Source: Mimachlamys varia | Taxonomy: Eukaryota; Mollusca; Bivalvia; Pectinida; Pectinidae | Length of the DNA stretch: 64,000 bases | Direction: 5' to 3' | NCBI GenBank assembly: GCA_947623455.1 | Contig: OX392534.1 | Location: 13,526,001 to 13,590,000, forward strand | In this document: one piece after another, positions 13,001 to 26,200 of the stretch | How positions within the stretch are numbered: the stretch's first letter is position 1 | How the letters are laid out: each line of letters begins with the position of its first letter | Notes under the pieces: generated by a model | The model's database searches: none | Seen by the model: the letters and a program-made list of their open reading frames with translations, nothing else | Told to the model about the DNA's origin: nothing | Position numbers and translations under genes: made by a program

Positions 13001-16000
13001 CAATACTTCTGTATCAAAAATCAATTGTAAATAATACTTAACCCAGAAGAAACAGTCTGTATATGGAAATTTGTACATAACTTTCACTAGAAATATTCTA
13101 TATAAAATTTTACATACCTCCAATAGGAATGCAGTCTACAAATACGAAACGCAAAAAAAAGATTAATTTACTTTTCTTATTGGTGATAATTTGATGGGGT
13201 GGTATATTAAATTGCAGACCATAAGCTCTTGGTATGATATTAACTGTTCTATATAACGTTTAATGTAGATGTGCTACTTTCACTATGTTCTAAAGAATAT
13301 GCAATTTGTTTGTTGGATATTTTAAACGTTACATTTCTATAGATGATCACTCCAAATGGTTAGGAAAACATTTTAAACGTTAACTTGAAATATGTTAATA
13401 AGTCAATAAATGAATGTTTGAAGGTGAAATCAAATCAATATAATGAAACATAAAAGGAACATTGCTTTTTCATTTCTGATACTCACTTCTAAGAATGCAG
13501 TTAAAGTGTTCGTCCTCAAAAACTTCCATATCCCAGGGTTCCAGTTCATCAAAGGGTACTATCCAATCGCACAAAGATATCCACAAGGACCGGCCAACTT
13601 CAAAATATGATTGAAATGGAACAGAGTAAGTATGAAACGCTGCAGATTTGAGCTGCATACTTACATGTATGGTGCAGTTTAATTCCTTTTTCTTCGGCAT
13701 ACTGCATCTATTACTGAATTTAAAAAGTGCAGTACATGTGTGCGTTACGTCATCTTTTCTACGTCCTAATCAATATTATTACTGGGAGGTTGTTTTCGTA
13801 AATGTGATACCAATTCGCTTATATTGACCAGGAAGAGTAAGGAACCCAAAGTAAAACAGTCATCATGTTTCTTTATAAACATGCAATAAAATAGAACGAT
13901 CTACTCCAACTGAATATACAATTTACTTAAAATCAAACTAAAAACTGTCTTTGAACAGTATCGTATCGTGAAACACAAACTGTATCAATTACATACTTAT
14001 GTTGTACTGTATGTGTACTTATTTTAGCGGTATTCTTATATACTATCGACAACCGGTGTTCAAAACAATATATCGACTTATAGGCCTGTTGACGCTTACG
14101 GTTCACTGCGCACCAGGTGAATGTGAGCATTGATCACAATGGTGCGGTCAATTACAGTTACATGTAATAAGTGGTTGTAATAACTCTGATAATTGATCGC
14201 AATACGGAATTATCGGGAAGCTCAATCGGAGTATTAACAGCATATAAAGAGAAACAATTGGACTGAAAGAAAGTTCTCGTAATTGATCATATATTTTAAT
14301 TTCCTCATTTTTAGTAAAAGCCGCGAAAATTGATACCCGCAAAAATAACCGACTATATGGTACGTTTCAATCGCAGGTAGAAAACGCACAAAACTCTTTT
14401 CAGAATAAACTAAACAGATTTGAAATATTTCAAAACCTTTTTTTATCTCAACGATTGAAAACGGATATGAAGTTCGGTGAGATCCTGCAGAGTTATACTG
14501 GGTAACCTAACACTTATAAATCATTTTGATTCAGAGCCTCATTTGTCGCAATGGAATTCATGGAAATAAGGGGAGATAACTGTTAGTATTCTTTGAATGT
14601 ATGATGACAATGATGGCATTTGGCTGTTGTGATATTTAATTATCCTTTAAGCTACTGGATCAGGCCCCGGTTTCATGAACGTTCCATAACTTAAGGAAAT
14701 GCCTTAACTTTAAAATCTCCATAGGAAAGCACTACAGAATTTAAGGGTAAATCCTTAGTTAAGGAACTTTCCTTGAATTCTGTAATGCTTTCCTATGGAT
14801 ATTTTTAAGTTAAGGAGTTTCCTTAAGTTAAGGAACGTTGATGAAACCGGGGCCAGTAAGAATATGAGAAAGCATCCGTGTTCTTAAATTAGTTGAAACA
14901 TTGTTTTGCATACGTCGGATAGAAACTGAGTAGAGATGATTCCACATGGTCTTTTGTATTCCTAAAATTTAGTTTTCCCCCTAGGGTACTCACATACGAT
15001 AACATACTCCACGCCAACTGCTAAGCTGGTACCACACATGGATGATTCTGTTCCCGCTTTTAGGTTGATAACGTTCTTTCCTTCAATAAGTTTACTGCCA
15101 TTCTGAAAAAAAGTCAACAAAAGATATCGTCTGAGATATGCTAATGTTCTGTTTTATTTCGAAACACAGCTTTCAACTCTATGAATGCTTAGATTCAAAG
15201 CATTTAAAATAGAAACGAAAAAATAAGAATCTTTTTACCACAAGGCAAACTAAAACGGAAGCACCTTACCTAGTTTTGCAATATCTTGGCTTGCAGAAAA
15301 TGTTTATGTTCATTTTGTATCTGCTATCGCAACGTTCAAGTAACAAGTTACTGGAGATATAGTCAATATAACTCGAGCGATTGTTTTAATAAACTGCAGA
15401 TGTTTAACATGTAATATACGATAGATATTGTTTTCCTTAACTCATTCCTCTTGTATTGAGACTTTCAGTAGATATAAGTAACAATATGTTAGTATTGAGC
15501 GACACTGGCTAATAACTACTAATATCGATGTGGTTACGTATTTGAACAGTATTCAGTCTGATTCATGCTGGAACAAAAATCTGAAATATTGCTCTGTGTT
15601 TTTTATCGAGGGCAACAATTGAAAACGAATTTGATGTTAAGTGTAATCCTACAGAGGTCCTTTTTCAAATGCAGCAATAAAGTTCATTTTTCATTTGCTT
15701 TCATGAACCTTTAAACACCCTGCAACAACAATAAAGTTATGTTATTATGACTTAGTTTTAGAGAGTAGAGTTGAAGGCCCATGTCTGTAACGTTATGAAC
15801 TTACCCCTGTAGCTTTGACGACTTCCGTTATCCGAAATGCATAAGTCTTGATGTCATCAGCCACTGTTTCATTTACAGCTACACCACGAAGGACTTATGG
15901 CAACGGAGTAACAAATAATAAAGCAAAAAAGTAAAATTAGATAAAACAATATTACCACAAAATGCCCTTGCAGGACCAAATAAAAAGTTAAACCGATGGA

Positions 16001-17144
16001 ACAATGTATTGTTTTGTTAACAGTTATAAGAGGCGAAACATTGCTTTAAAAGGTAAGGGCTGTTTACACAAACACTATGAAGCAGACAGCAAACAACACA
16101 TAATTTACTAGACCTAGTTTACAAGACGGTATAATACATAACTGGATATGAAACAAAATTAAATGAGTATTTTGATAAATGTTCTTTGATGAAATGAAAA
16201 ATTCAACATTTTATATAGCCCACTATTTGGCTGACATAAGCTACTCTAAAGCGCTTTACATTACACAGATGCATGTATTTATAATTAAGCTATAAAATGG
16301 TGATACCACCCCGGACCAATTTATCATCCAACTGGTTTGGTGGTTGTTAGAGTTGTGCCATAAAAATATATGGAAAATGGAAAGATTGCAATACGTGGGA
16401 TCAGTATTGGTGATATCAAAACAAATTATCTCACGAATTAGTCAAAAAAGGTCAAAATAGGTCAAACTAAATAAGATCATTTTGTTAAAATTAAAATGTT
16501 AACTTTTTATCCAAAAAGTATGCCTGTTATTTCAAGACCAATTGATTATATCTACAAGTTCGAACCATTCGTGATATATGCTCCTTCGTTTTACTACGCC
16601 CAACGCAATAAATCTTAAGAATTTAAGTAAACATACTGAAGCTGAAGCATAGATTGCGTCCTCAATCTTGCTTTCTTGTAACTTCTTTTAATTTATTTCA
16701 CAATCCAAAAAGTTAGGTTGAATATTGAAACAGGTTTTGGTGTAAATATCTCCAAATTTTGTCTACCAAACTCACAAACAGTGGTCATCATTATTGAGAT
16801 ACAACAGAAGCAAGAACGTTGGTTTAACCGCATAAATTGGGTTCGAATATTTAGAACATTTCACTAATTCGCCAATTAACAAATTACTGCGTATGGTATA
16901 CTGATAATATGTATATACCGTTGTTTACAAAAAACAGCAGTGAAACAAGTGCCGAAATGATAATACAAAAGTAATTAAGGAAATTAAGCAATATTATTAA
17001 AGGCTATTTTAGACACTTACTTAACTCTCGTTCGTCGTTGCAGTACTGAAACGAGAGGTCGTTGTGTCTCATACAGGAACATCCTTCACCGCCGTGAATA
17101 CTGACTGCTGCCACGAACACCAGGGTTATTAACATCCATCCCAT
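10011..17144 (-). CDS. TIMP-like protein A, mini-exon tail
   Basis: Predicted secreted tissue inhibitor of metalloproteinases. Exons, in order of translation: 17144-17021, 15893-15805, 15102-14994, 13639-13487, then mini-exons 13135-13118 (18 nt), 12648-12622 (27), 12340-12305 (36), 11944-11927 (18), 10994-10965 (30), 10275-10240 (36), and a short last exon ending at the stop, 10013-10011. About 221 residues. A signal peptide (MGWMLITLVFVAAV start) leads to Cys22 in the motif CSC. ILRG fits the TIMP VIRAK segment, SSMCGTSL fits the AVCGVSL block, and LCDWIVPFDEL closely matches the vertebrate LCDFIVPWDTL. The usual C-terminal domain is absent. Instead the mini-exons encode two Cys...CysCys...Cys modules (NCIPIG / MELMCCNE / GGDITCINYE, then ECFTDY / THCCTL / GGSTCVDYP). 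All mini-exon junctions are phase 1 with good donors and acceptors. The last exon is uncertain: an acceptor near 10037 gives tail KTILRKW, while one near 10081 would give a different short tail. Divergent neighbour of gene B. Confidence 0.82.
13697..13757 (-). repeat. Interspersed ~160-bp repeat, partial copy
   Basis: The reverse-strand match GCATCTATTACTGAATTTAA, AAAGTGCAG and GTGTGCGTTACGTCAT corresponds to the 5' third of the repeat at 527 and 1762. It lies in intron 3 of TIMP gene A. Confidence 0.5.
14664..14857. mobile_element. Foldback element in TIMP A intron 3
   Basis: Long imperfect palindrome. The left arm, GGCCCCGGTTTCATGAACGT followed by TAACTTAAGGAAATGCC and CATAGGAAAGCA, is mirrored on the right by TGCTTTCCTATGG, TAAGTTAAGGAGTTTCC and ACGTTGATGAAACCGGGGCC. 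The arms are about 85 nt with a short loop. No coding. This is a foldback MITE. Its outer end resembles, in part, the end of the MITE at 42995-43255 (CATGAAACCG). Confidence 0.75.
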
Positions 17145-17879
17145 ATTTCAGAATATTTTAGAACCTTTTTCAGTGATTCACTACAACACATGCATAACAT
17201 CTGACATCAGTACTCTGAATTCCTTTGATGATTAGATTTTACGTCACTCTTTTAACAGTAATTATGAGATTAGATATTTCTGATAAAGATTTTGCCTTAT
17301 TATTTACGATATCAATTATCTTAACGCATATCTATAATTGTTTTATAGATAACTGAATGAAAACTAAATAAAATACCGTAAAATATTCTTCAATATCACC
17401 CTACAAGACGTGTTTATTTTGCTTGGTTATATGCAAGGAAAAAAACCCATCACATATCAATATTAAATACATATTAAAATCATCCCAAAGAAATATTGCA
17501 CTCACCGGTACTGACGTGTCTGTTTCGTTGGTCTAGGTTCACAATCCACGAAACGACATACAGTTTGATCATTTATATGGTATCTACTTACTATACGTGT
17601 CTAGTTTACCGACGAAAATGTCACAGAAAATGGCAGTGTATAGTTTACTTCAATTTATCAATTACGTTTTCATTGCCATATGATTTAAAATAAATAAGGC
17701 TGAAGGTAATTTGACAGTGATGGGATAAATGCACTGGCGGTGATGGTGGGAGGGGTATTATGAGGATCTGAGAGTGTTTACGTGCGTACGACGTGCTACA
17801 CATGTAGCATGTTCCTCATTGTGTAATATAAACATTTATACAGAACTAGTTAAATTTTACTTAATAATTCATAAGTAAA

Positions 17880-18042
17880 TGGGTTTTACGCAGCAGACGC
17901 TTCTGCTTCTACATTAGTTCAGAAATTTTAGATTCCCACCTTTCGGCCCCTAGCATCACTGAAGAGTCCTAGTAGGCATACTGTATCTATTACTCAATTT
18001 AAAAAGGTGCAGCATATGTGTGTTTTACGTCACATTTACATG
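17880..18042 (-). repeat. Interspersed ~160-bp repeat, copy on minus
   Basis: Reverse complement of the family at 527 and 1762: GCTTCTGCTTCTACATTAG, TTTCGGCCCCTAGCATCAC, TGTATCTATTACTCAATTTA and GCAGCATATGTGTG are all shared. This is one of the most complete copies and helps define the ends of the element. Confidence 0.6.
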
Positions 18043-19063
18043 GTATTGAAAGGCAAATTGAATGTTTAGTCTGATCTATTTCTTACTTCTTGAAAACCGT
18101 TTTGTTTATAGAGCTTTAAATGAAGTATATAACGTAATATTAAATTATTTTGAAATGTAAGAAATACAAAAATGAAATAATTTGTTGAAGATTCCCTGGA
18201 CAATAGCACTTCACGTGAACACTTAGGAATATCTCAAATATTTTATCATGGGAATGCATTTACAATGCGTAAATTCATTTTACGGGCAAAAGCCCGTGTC
18301 GAGCTACGCAGAACTTAGCCCATTTGTAGATCAAACAGCTATTAATACTGAAAACGTGATGTTATAGTATATTATAAGTATCCATAAGCTTTGATGTTCA
18401 TGAATGTGAACTATAGAAAATGCGGAAAACGACCCCGTTAGAGTTTGTGAAATACTTGATTACCCAATCCCCAGCCAAATTATCTCAATAGAGTTTGTTT
18501 TATATAATAGAGAGAAAGCTACATATATATGAAAATAACAACAAAAGTCTACAGCATTTAAAAATGAGATATTCCCACGGTTCATATTGACCAAACATCA
18601 TGCATGCAATTAGTCAATACCTATTTATAGTACGTGCATTATATGATGTATTAATCATAAAACACTTGGTTGTTCTGTCTAATTCCTAGTGTCTATATTG
18701 CTCTCAAGCAAAGGTAAGAACATAAATATCTTCCCATATTTACGACAAAATATAATTAGGATAAGTTTTTATTATGATAAATATAAGATAAAGACAAATG
18801 TGCTATGCAAAAAGCATAAACAAACAGTATATAAACCATACCAAATGAGTGTATAAATAATATAAGAATTGGTAGATTATCATTTTATTCTTAACCTTTA
18901 TTATTTGAAAAAAAAGTATTTATTTTATGATTAGTTTCAAAGCATCAATTTTAAATATAAATCGTTTAAAATCAGTATATCGTGGTTATCAGATTCTGTT
19001 CAGTTGGATTATTTGATTTTTTTTTCTAGAGAACGATAACAAATAATGTTGTGAAGATCAACA

Positions 19064-19143
19064 ATCTTCGGAAGAGCATAAGGGCTATGTTGGAAAACAT
19101 GATTTTCGTTTTTTCATGATAATAAATGCTCTTCCGCAAGAAT
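19064..19143. repeat. Short inverted repeat
   Basis: ATCTTCGGAAGAGCAT on the left and ATGCTCTTCCGCAAGAT-like sequence on the right form about 16-bp arms around an AT-rich loop. It could be a small MITE or a chance hairpin. Confidence 0.35.
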
Positions 19144-20262
19144 CTAATGATGACAAAACGGGGATTATTTCTTCATGATTTGCCTTATAATTATAATGCC
19201 TGACACAACTGAAAAGTGACTAAATGCAATTTAACGTTAAAATAGCTTAGAGTCTTTGAGAATTGTAAATAAATAATTATTATGTTCAAAATGTCTCTAG
19301 ACAACTAATGGGTTATAGAAATACGAGCCACCTATATGATGCTATGTGATTTTAATTTTCGAAAAAAAAATTATGTGTGTGGGTCTGTTATATTTTCATC
19401 TCTTTGAATGCTATACATACATGTACAAGATATACAATGTGTACGAAACTATGCATACTGAAGTAGTGAAAATTTGGAAAAAAATATATGTTTACATTTA
19501 AATCTACTTCTGAGTCTGAGGCGTAGTATTGAAAAGGTCAGAAAACAAGTAAATAAAATAACACGCATCTAGTTGACACCAATATGCAAATTCGTGACTG
19601 TGGCTGTTCAGAGATGTGGTGGGAAGTCCAGTATAACTTGATAATTTCCGCAGATTAAATCAGTGATTTGTTGACGTTATGAGCAGGTGTAACGAGGTTG
19701 TCAGCGCTCAGGATAGACACGTTTACCTTATTATCTTACTATAAAGTTTCCCGTAGTCACCACTCAAATAGTCATTCATCGCATTAGAGTAGCATGATTG
19801 AAATTTAAATGAAACATTATGAATAATACGACGTATTTAATTACATTTTATATATTTCAGTTGATAATATGATACGACAATAACAACTTTTAAAATCATT
19901 TTCACTGATATGATCTCCATAATCTACTAAATGAGCCAGGGCGCTGCTAAGGAAAACCTGTCGCATTGTTATAAAATAATTTTATTTTGATATACTTGAT
20001 TGAAATAACGTAGGTGGAGAGAGAGTGTATATATAATTCAGATTCTTGTTATTAGTTCCAGTCACTCATATCGTAAAGGTAGTGTAAGTTATCGAAGTAA
20101 GTTCAGAAGTAATACATATCAGGAAGATGCACTACCGCATGACGATATCTATATAAATAGTTGATACATTCATATGGAGAGTACTTTATAATTGAAATAT
20201 ATGTGATGTTTTATTTCCTTTTGTATTATTTCAGGAGGGAAAATATTAAAACGTAACTGACA

Positions 20263-23200
20263 ATGGCTTGGATTATAATTCTGTGTTTGGCAATAACAAG
20301 CATCGGACAGAGTATAGCATGCTCTTGTGCCAGTAATGGAAACCTCCGCAATCAATACTGCAGGGAGAATATCGAGCTAAGTAAGTTAAACTGTCAACGG
20401 CTAGTCATTATTTGACATTTGTACATGTGATTTCTGTAATCCTCAGAAAAACAGATTCATCTTAGTTAAATGTAAACAACTTCGTAGAAATAACATTACC
20501 TGTCAGTATTATCAGTTTCAAATGCAATTATATATATATCACACATATTCTATAATTCTCTTAACGGGAAAAACATATTTTGGATATATTTAAGCGATGT
20601 TATTGTTTATCTGTATGTTGTAAGAATGTTTGTCACACACACACAAACATGTACTTTTAAGATAGATAGATAGATGAGTGTTTTAATGTTCAAATTTACC
20701 ATTCATTCATGAACACACAAACAAACAAACAAACAAACAAAAAAAAAAACGTTAAAAAATGTAAAGAAAAATGTTGCAGATTATTTTGTTTTTGTTTGTT
20801 TTCCTTAGTTATTATTGCTAGTGATCGTCTTCTGAATTCTCGTTCTATTGTTTATCCAAGTTGTGAGAGGCGTTGTTCTTAATCAGACGTTGTTGACTCG
20901 TCGGAATGATGATCCAATAGATGACCAATATTTGTATGCGTTTGAGATAACAAGTGTCATTCAAGCAACGGAGGTAAGTTTATGTTCGTTGATATGTATG
21001 AAAAAGAACGGAAAGTACTAATATTGTACCGAGAGTGACGTCACTGATTCATATCAATGAACAGTTTAATAGCATTAATAACAATGACAGGAATTTTCCT
21101 GAAAATGAAAACGAACGAAAACAAACTTATAAATGAAGTAATATTTTTGTCTCCGGTTTTGGAACACCTGGTCTTATTCTCTTGTACTTTTTTATAGAAT
21201 ATATATTTGTGAATCCTTACTTTGTTCATATTTTGCCTCGCATAATGGTTTTTCTGACGCTTTGGTAATTTTTTTTCATGGACTTACACGTATTTGCGAT
21301 CAAATTTCTGGAGGAAGCTAGATTTATACACTTTTGTTATAACTTGATATAACATTATTTTATTATAGACTGCACTGGAAAGGATTGGCGGTAAACACGT
21401 GATACATCTACATACGTCAGCATACGGCTCCATGTGTGGAGTAGAGCTGCATATTGGCACCGACTACGTCATTACATGTGAGTCTTAAGGGTTAGTCTCG
21501 CGGCTACATGAAACATCTATTTCGCGGCAATTTAATTTCGCGATACATACGGCGTATACCATATGTACAGTACAACACTCCTCTAGTTGGTATATATCTG
21601 ATAGAAACTATTTCGCAGCGATGATTTTTCGCGAATGTATAACACCCGCGAATTTCGTGAAAATTAATCGCACACGAACATGAGATGGTCTACAGTATAT
21701 TGAAACAAAAATATATTGGACCGGCTTTTTGTACACTGAAAAGTATACTGTTGTGCTTTGGCCAATATTTGGTGATAAATTATCAATATCGACATAAAAT
21801 GTATGCATAGTTTGGACTTTAGAGTCCAAAAGTGTTCCGATTAATCTTCTCAAGACTAGTTTTGATAAAAAAAAAGACATTAGAAAATGATATGCAAACG
21901 AATAGCGACCCATGACAGGAAATTAGGAAAAGTTTTCTTACATCCTGTAACTACATTACGCGACCAATAAAGTGCATATAAACATTTTAATTGTGATTAA
22001 AGTATATGTAAATGAATAAATCTATAACTATATACATAAAAGTTCTTTGCAATTGTATGACAGTTTCTTGGGCTGTTTTTCCACTGTGTCCATTTTGGGT
22101 CTGTTCCTATTTGGGTAATATCCTGCCTTGGTATTTTCACTTTCAATAGAAAATATGATGTTATGGGTGCTACGTGTCCTCATTAACCTGTTTTTTTTAT
22201 TGCAGTCGATTCCTACAGCTGGTACTGGAGCGAGGAAGGGGCATTCATGGTAACTCTGTGTGGCTATCATATGCCTTATGGGGACCTGTTTCCAGGGGAA
22301 CTCGAAGTGCTCGACGGAAACTTTGATTGTTCTAACATCAGTATGTATAAAACGTTGATCATGTCTTAATATTTCTATAAATTGAAGTAATTAAAATACT
22401 CGATTCAGACGTATGTCATTGTTGTACTGCATTTGAAATGAAGTAGTGTGGTGTGATACTCATAACGGTATTTTGTTTATTAGGGATGCGTATCGGAATG
22501 TCAGAAAGGACCGCCTGCTCGTTTAATGTTAAATATTTTGTTGTTTTTAAACATTCGGTGAAAAGATTGATTCTTAAAAGGAATCCGAGTTGACCGGAAG
22601 GATTAAAATATTCTTAAAAAAGACTTTTACGTTTAATTTTGATATCATTATTGAAAGGAGTTATCAGAAAATCTTTACCTTTATGTATGTTACCCTAACG
22701 GTTCTTTTAATTTTTTGAACAAAGAACAATAAGATACTTTAGGTAATTTAAGGAAAAGTGTGTTCTATTTTTTCTTCCATCATTTGAACGAATTTACTTC
22801 AGAGGCTAAAATTTGACCAGGTAATTTACAATAAGCTGCTTTGATCAAAAAAAATTATGACAAACCTGTGAGACAAATTTGTATCCGCAAATATTAATAT
22901 GATCAAAACATATTTCAAAAGATGAAATAAAGAAAACATTCTTGGGGCAAATTTTTAGTGTATAAAACGTGTCTAAAGCGTTCTACAAACTATGAAATGA
23001 TAAATATCTCATTTCAGGACAAGTAACGTTAACCTTGCAAATTCCATCCAAGTCAACGTTTGGATATACCAACGTAATGCTTTCCTCAAATAGCCATAGA
23101 TTTATTGACCAAATCGACCGTTTTTACCATTGAGTATGATTTAGGTGGAACTACAGACTCGTCGTCTTCGGATTATTGTTAAACTGAAACATGGACATAA

Positions 23201-26200
23201 TCACCTTGACTTTATTCCGCGTTATTTCCACCCCCCCCCCCTTAAAATTTCCATGGTAGCGTAAATGTCTTTGTTGGTTCAAGATAGCAAAAAAGTAACT
23301 AACCACGAGGCAGATACCACAGCTGTACCGGTTCATTGAAAATTTATAAGGAATTACCTTGAAAGCAAAGCCATTTAACATTTCGGTTTTAATTTTTTAG
23401 GTTAAAAATGAAACGCTTGTTTAATATCATAGGTATGTAGGAATCTGTAATTGTTCCGAGACTGGTGAAAGCATATTTTTCCTGTTACAAATCAATGATA
23501 GTGTACATAATTCAATGTTTAAATAAATTAGCCTCAGATAACACAACTTTATTGCTTTTATTTTACAGATGGGGAATTCGAGTGTAAGCCGAACGAAGGT
23601 AGGTTCAGATAGTATCTTTTGTAAAATATAGTATAACCGAGAAAGTGAAAGTAGGGATACGTTCATACAGATGTTGATTGCACATTTGGCTTTTGTTTTT
23701 CTAGATGCAAATTCACGCAACATGTCAAACTCGTAAAATGTGCTAGGGTATATTGGTCCCTAAAATACAAAATTGTGATGACATGAATTATATAATTTAC
23801 TAAAATTGCATTGCTGCATTAGCTACAATGTATATGTCAATTATTAATTAGAAATGCAATACCATATAAACACTGGACATGCTATTATAATTACTGTCAA
23901 AAGAAATTTGCGTGACTAATCTTATAACAATGACTATAATAGCATGCTTTTCTGTGTCCAGTTCTAACATGCCGGCGTTTAAAAAATTAGTTTTCGTTCA
24001 TATTTGTTATGTTCTTTCCCGTTATTTGGTTTCATTTCAGTATCGGTTGTTTATTCACAATACTATAATTCAATAATAACACAATTTAATTGTCTTAACA
24101 GACGGAGGAATGGAATGCTGTCGACACTTGGGTAAGCAAAACAGCATGTTTCTATATCACAATAACAATGCCAAAAGTTTGGGGCTTACATAGCGTGTCA
24201 CGAAATGTATAATAGAAATATACAAAAGATCGGCAAAGGGAGCGTTTGACAAGGTTGGAACGGCATAGTTTGTTGTTACATATGTACGTCTACGGCATCC
24301 TCGATATCAAGGAGTTACACTCACCTACTCTCTCTACACCCAATCCTTGATATCCAGGGGTTATACTCACCTACTTTCTCTACACCCCATCCTCGATATC
24401 CAGGGTTACACTCACCTACGCTCTCTACACCCCATCCTCGATATCCAGGGGTAACACTCACCTACGCTCTCTACGCCCCATCCCCGATATCAAGGGATTA
24501 AACTCACCTACTTTCTTTACAACCCATCCTCCATATCCAGGGGCTATACTCACCTACATTCTCTACACCCCCATCCTCGATATCCAGGGGGTTTTTATCA
24601 CCTACATTCCTAAACCCCATGCTCGATATCCAGGGGTTACACTCACCTATTCTCTCTTCACCCCATCCTCGATATCCAGGAGTTACACTCACCTACTTTC
24701 TCTACACCTCATCCTCGATATACAGGGGTTACACTCACCTACTCTCTCTACATCCCCGATATCCAGGGGTTACACTCAACTACTTTCTCTACATCGCCGA
24801 TATCCAGGAGTTACACTCAACTACTCTCTCTACATCCTCGATATACAGGAGTTACACTCACCTACTCTCTCTACACCCCATGCTCGATATCCAGGGGTTA
24901 CACTAACCTACTCTCTCTACACCCCATCCTCGATATCCAGGGGTTTTATCACCTACTTTTCTAAACCCATCCTCGATATCCAGGGTTGCACTCACCTACT
25001 TTCTCTACACCCCATCCTACGTTATCTAAACCCCAGAAATATGTCATTGCAAAATTAAAGGCTCCGTGTACGCTACCTTGTTAAAACTCAAGAAGACCCT
25101 TTGATGTACATCGGAAAAATCACGTGGTCACATAACGGTAAAAATTGACAAGCTTTGAATTCGGTTGCGGCTCCTTTGTAATCTTTCAATTGTTCATTGT
25201 TTTCATCTGAGCGTGCCTTAAGTTTTGCCATGACGTATTCCAGGGTATATAGGGCATAGGTAAACATAACCTCTGGCTATCGAGGATACTTTTACGGAGG
25301 ATTGGCATCAGTTGCTCGGACATTGCACTGCCTTTTCCACCCAGTATGCGTTATGGCAGCCTGCGATTCGATTAAGAGATTTCAGTATCAGTACTGATTA
25401 GACACCTCATTACCTAAGTCAGTAGCTCTGACGTGTTCTACAAAGGATCTAATATATAGTAAATCCGTATATGGTGCCATATTGGGTGCAGGGAATGTTT
25501 TACCTTACAATATATCGCCTTTTCTCTCATTTCTAGGTGTGTAATACTGGCCTGTCTAGGGCAATACACATATGATCGCTGTGGTTGTATTACACCCCTA
25601 CCCATGCAATACAGCCACCGCGTGACGTCACAATGGCGCAACAATGTCGTGACGTCACGAGTTCGGTAAAATCTGATGCCAAAAAAAGAAAAATGGCGAC
25701 GTGATGAAATTAAAACCTTTCACGATATTTTAACCGTGTACATTAGAAAGCTGAGATTATTTTTTCTGCGCAAACTACGTTTGCAAATATAGGGTATGCT
25801 CGATCTCGCTGTATCATTTGTTTTCGTCACAAAAAATTAAGGAAAAATTTGATATTTTCAAAATGGTGGCCAGTCAAAAGTGTTTTCATGGTTTTTGAGC
25901 TTATTCAGGTAGTTGAAATGAGAGAAAAATACTCTGTCATGACCAGGGATGTAAGATAAGGAAATTCCACCCTCGGGATTTTCAAATTTGGCAAAACCCT
26001 CGGCAAAGCCTCGGGTTTTACCAAATTTGAAAACCCCTCGGGTTGAATTTCCTTATCTTACATCCCCGGTCATGACAGAGTCTTATAATCTACCATTGAT
26101 GTTGAGTTATGTTATATTGAATCCCCCGTGTTTCGCTGTTATTATTTCTTAGACGCAATGGTTTATGGCTTTGTCCTTTGTACGAGCACTGTTTATTGGT

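Larger units (their letters stand above)
17145..20262. other. Intergenic region between divergent TIMP genes A and B
   Basis: The start codons of A (minus) and B (plus) face away from each other across about 3.1 kb, so the promoters of both genes should lie here. Apart from the dispersed-repeat copy at 17880-18042 and a small inverted repeat at about 19064-19143 (TCTTCGGAAGAGCAT mirrored by ATGCTCTTCCGCAAGA), the sequence is AT-rich and I recognise no exon or defined promoter element. A possible 5' leader intron of gene B ends at the AG at 20233-20234. Confidence 0.55.

Noticed and set aside
24504..24906. Open frames on both strands across 24.5-24.9 kb
   Set aside because: They run through the 46-bp minisatellite in TIMP B intron 6 and carry only its repeated translation.
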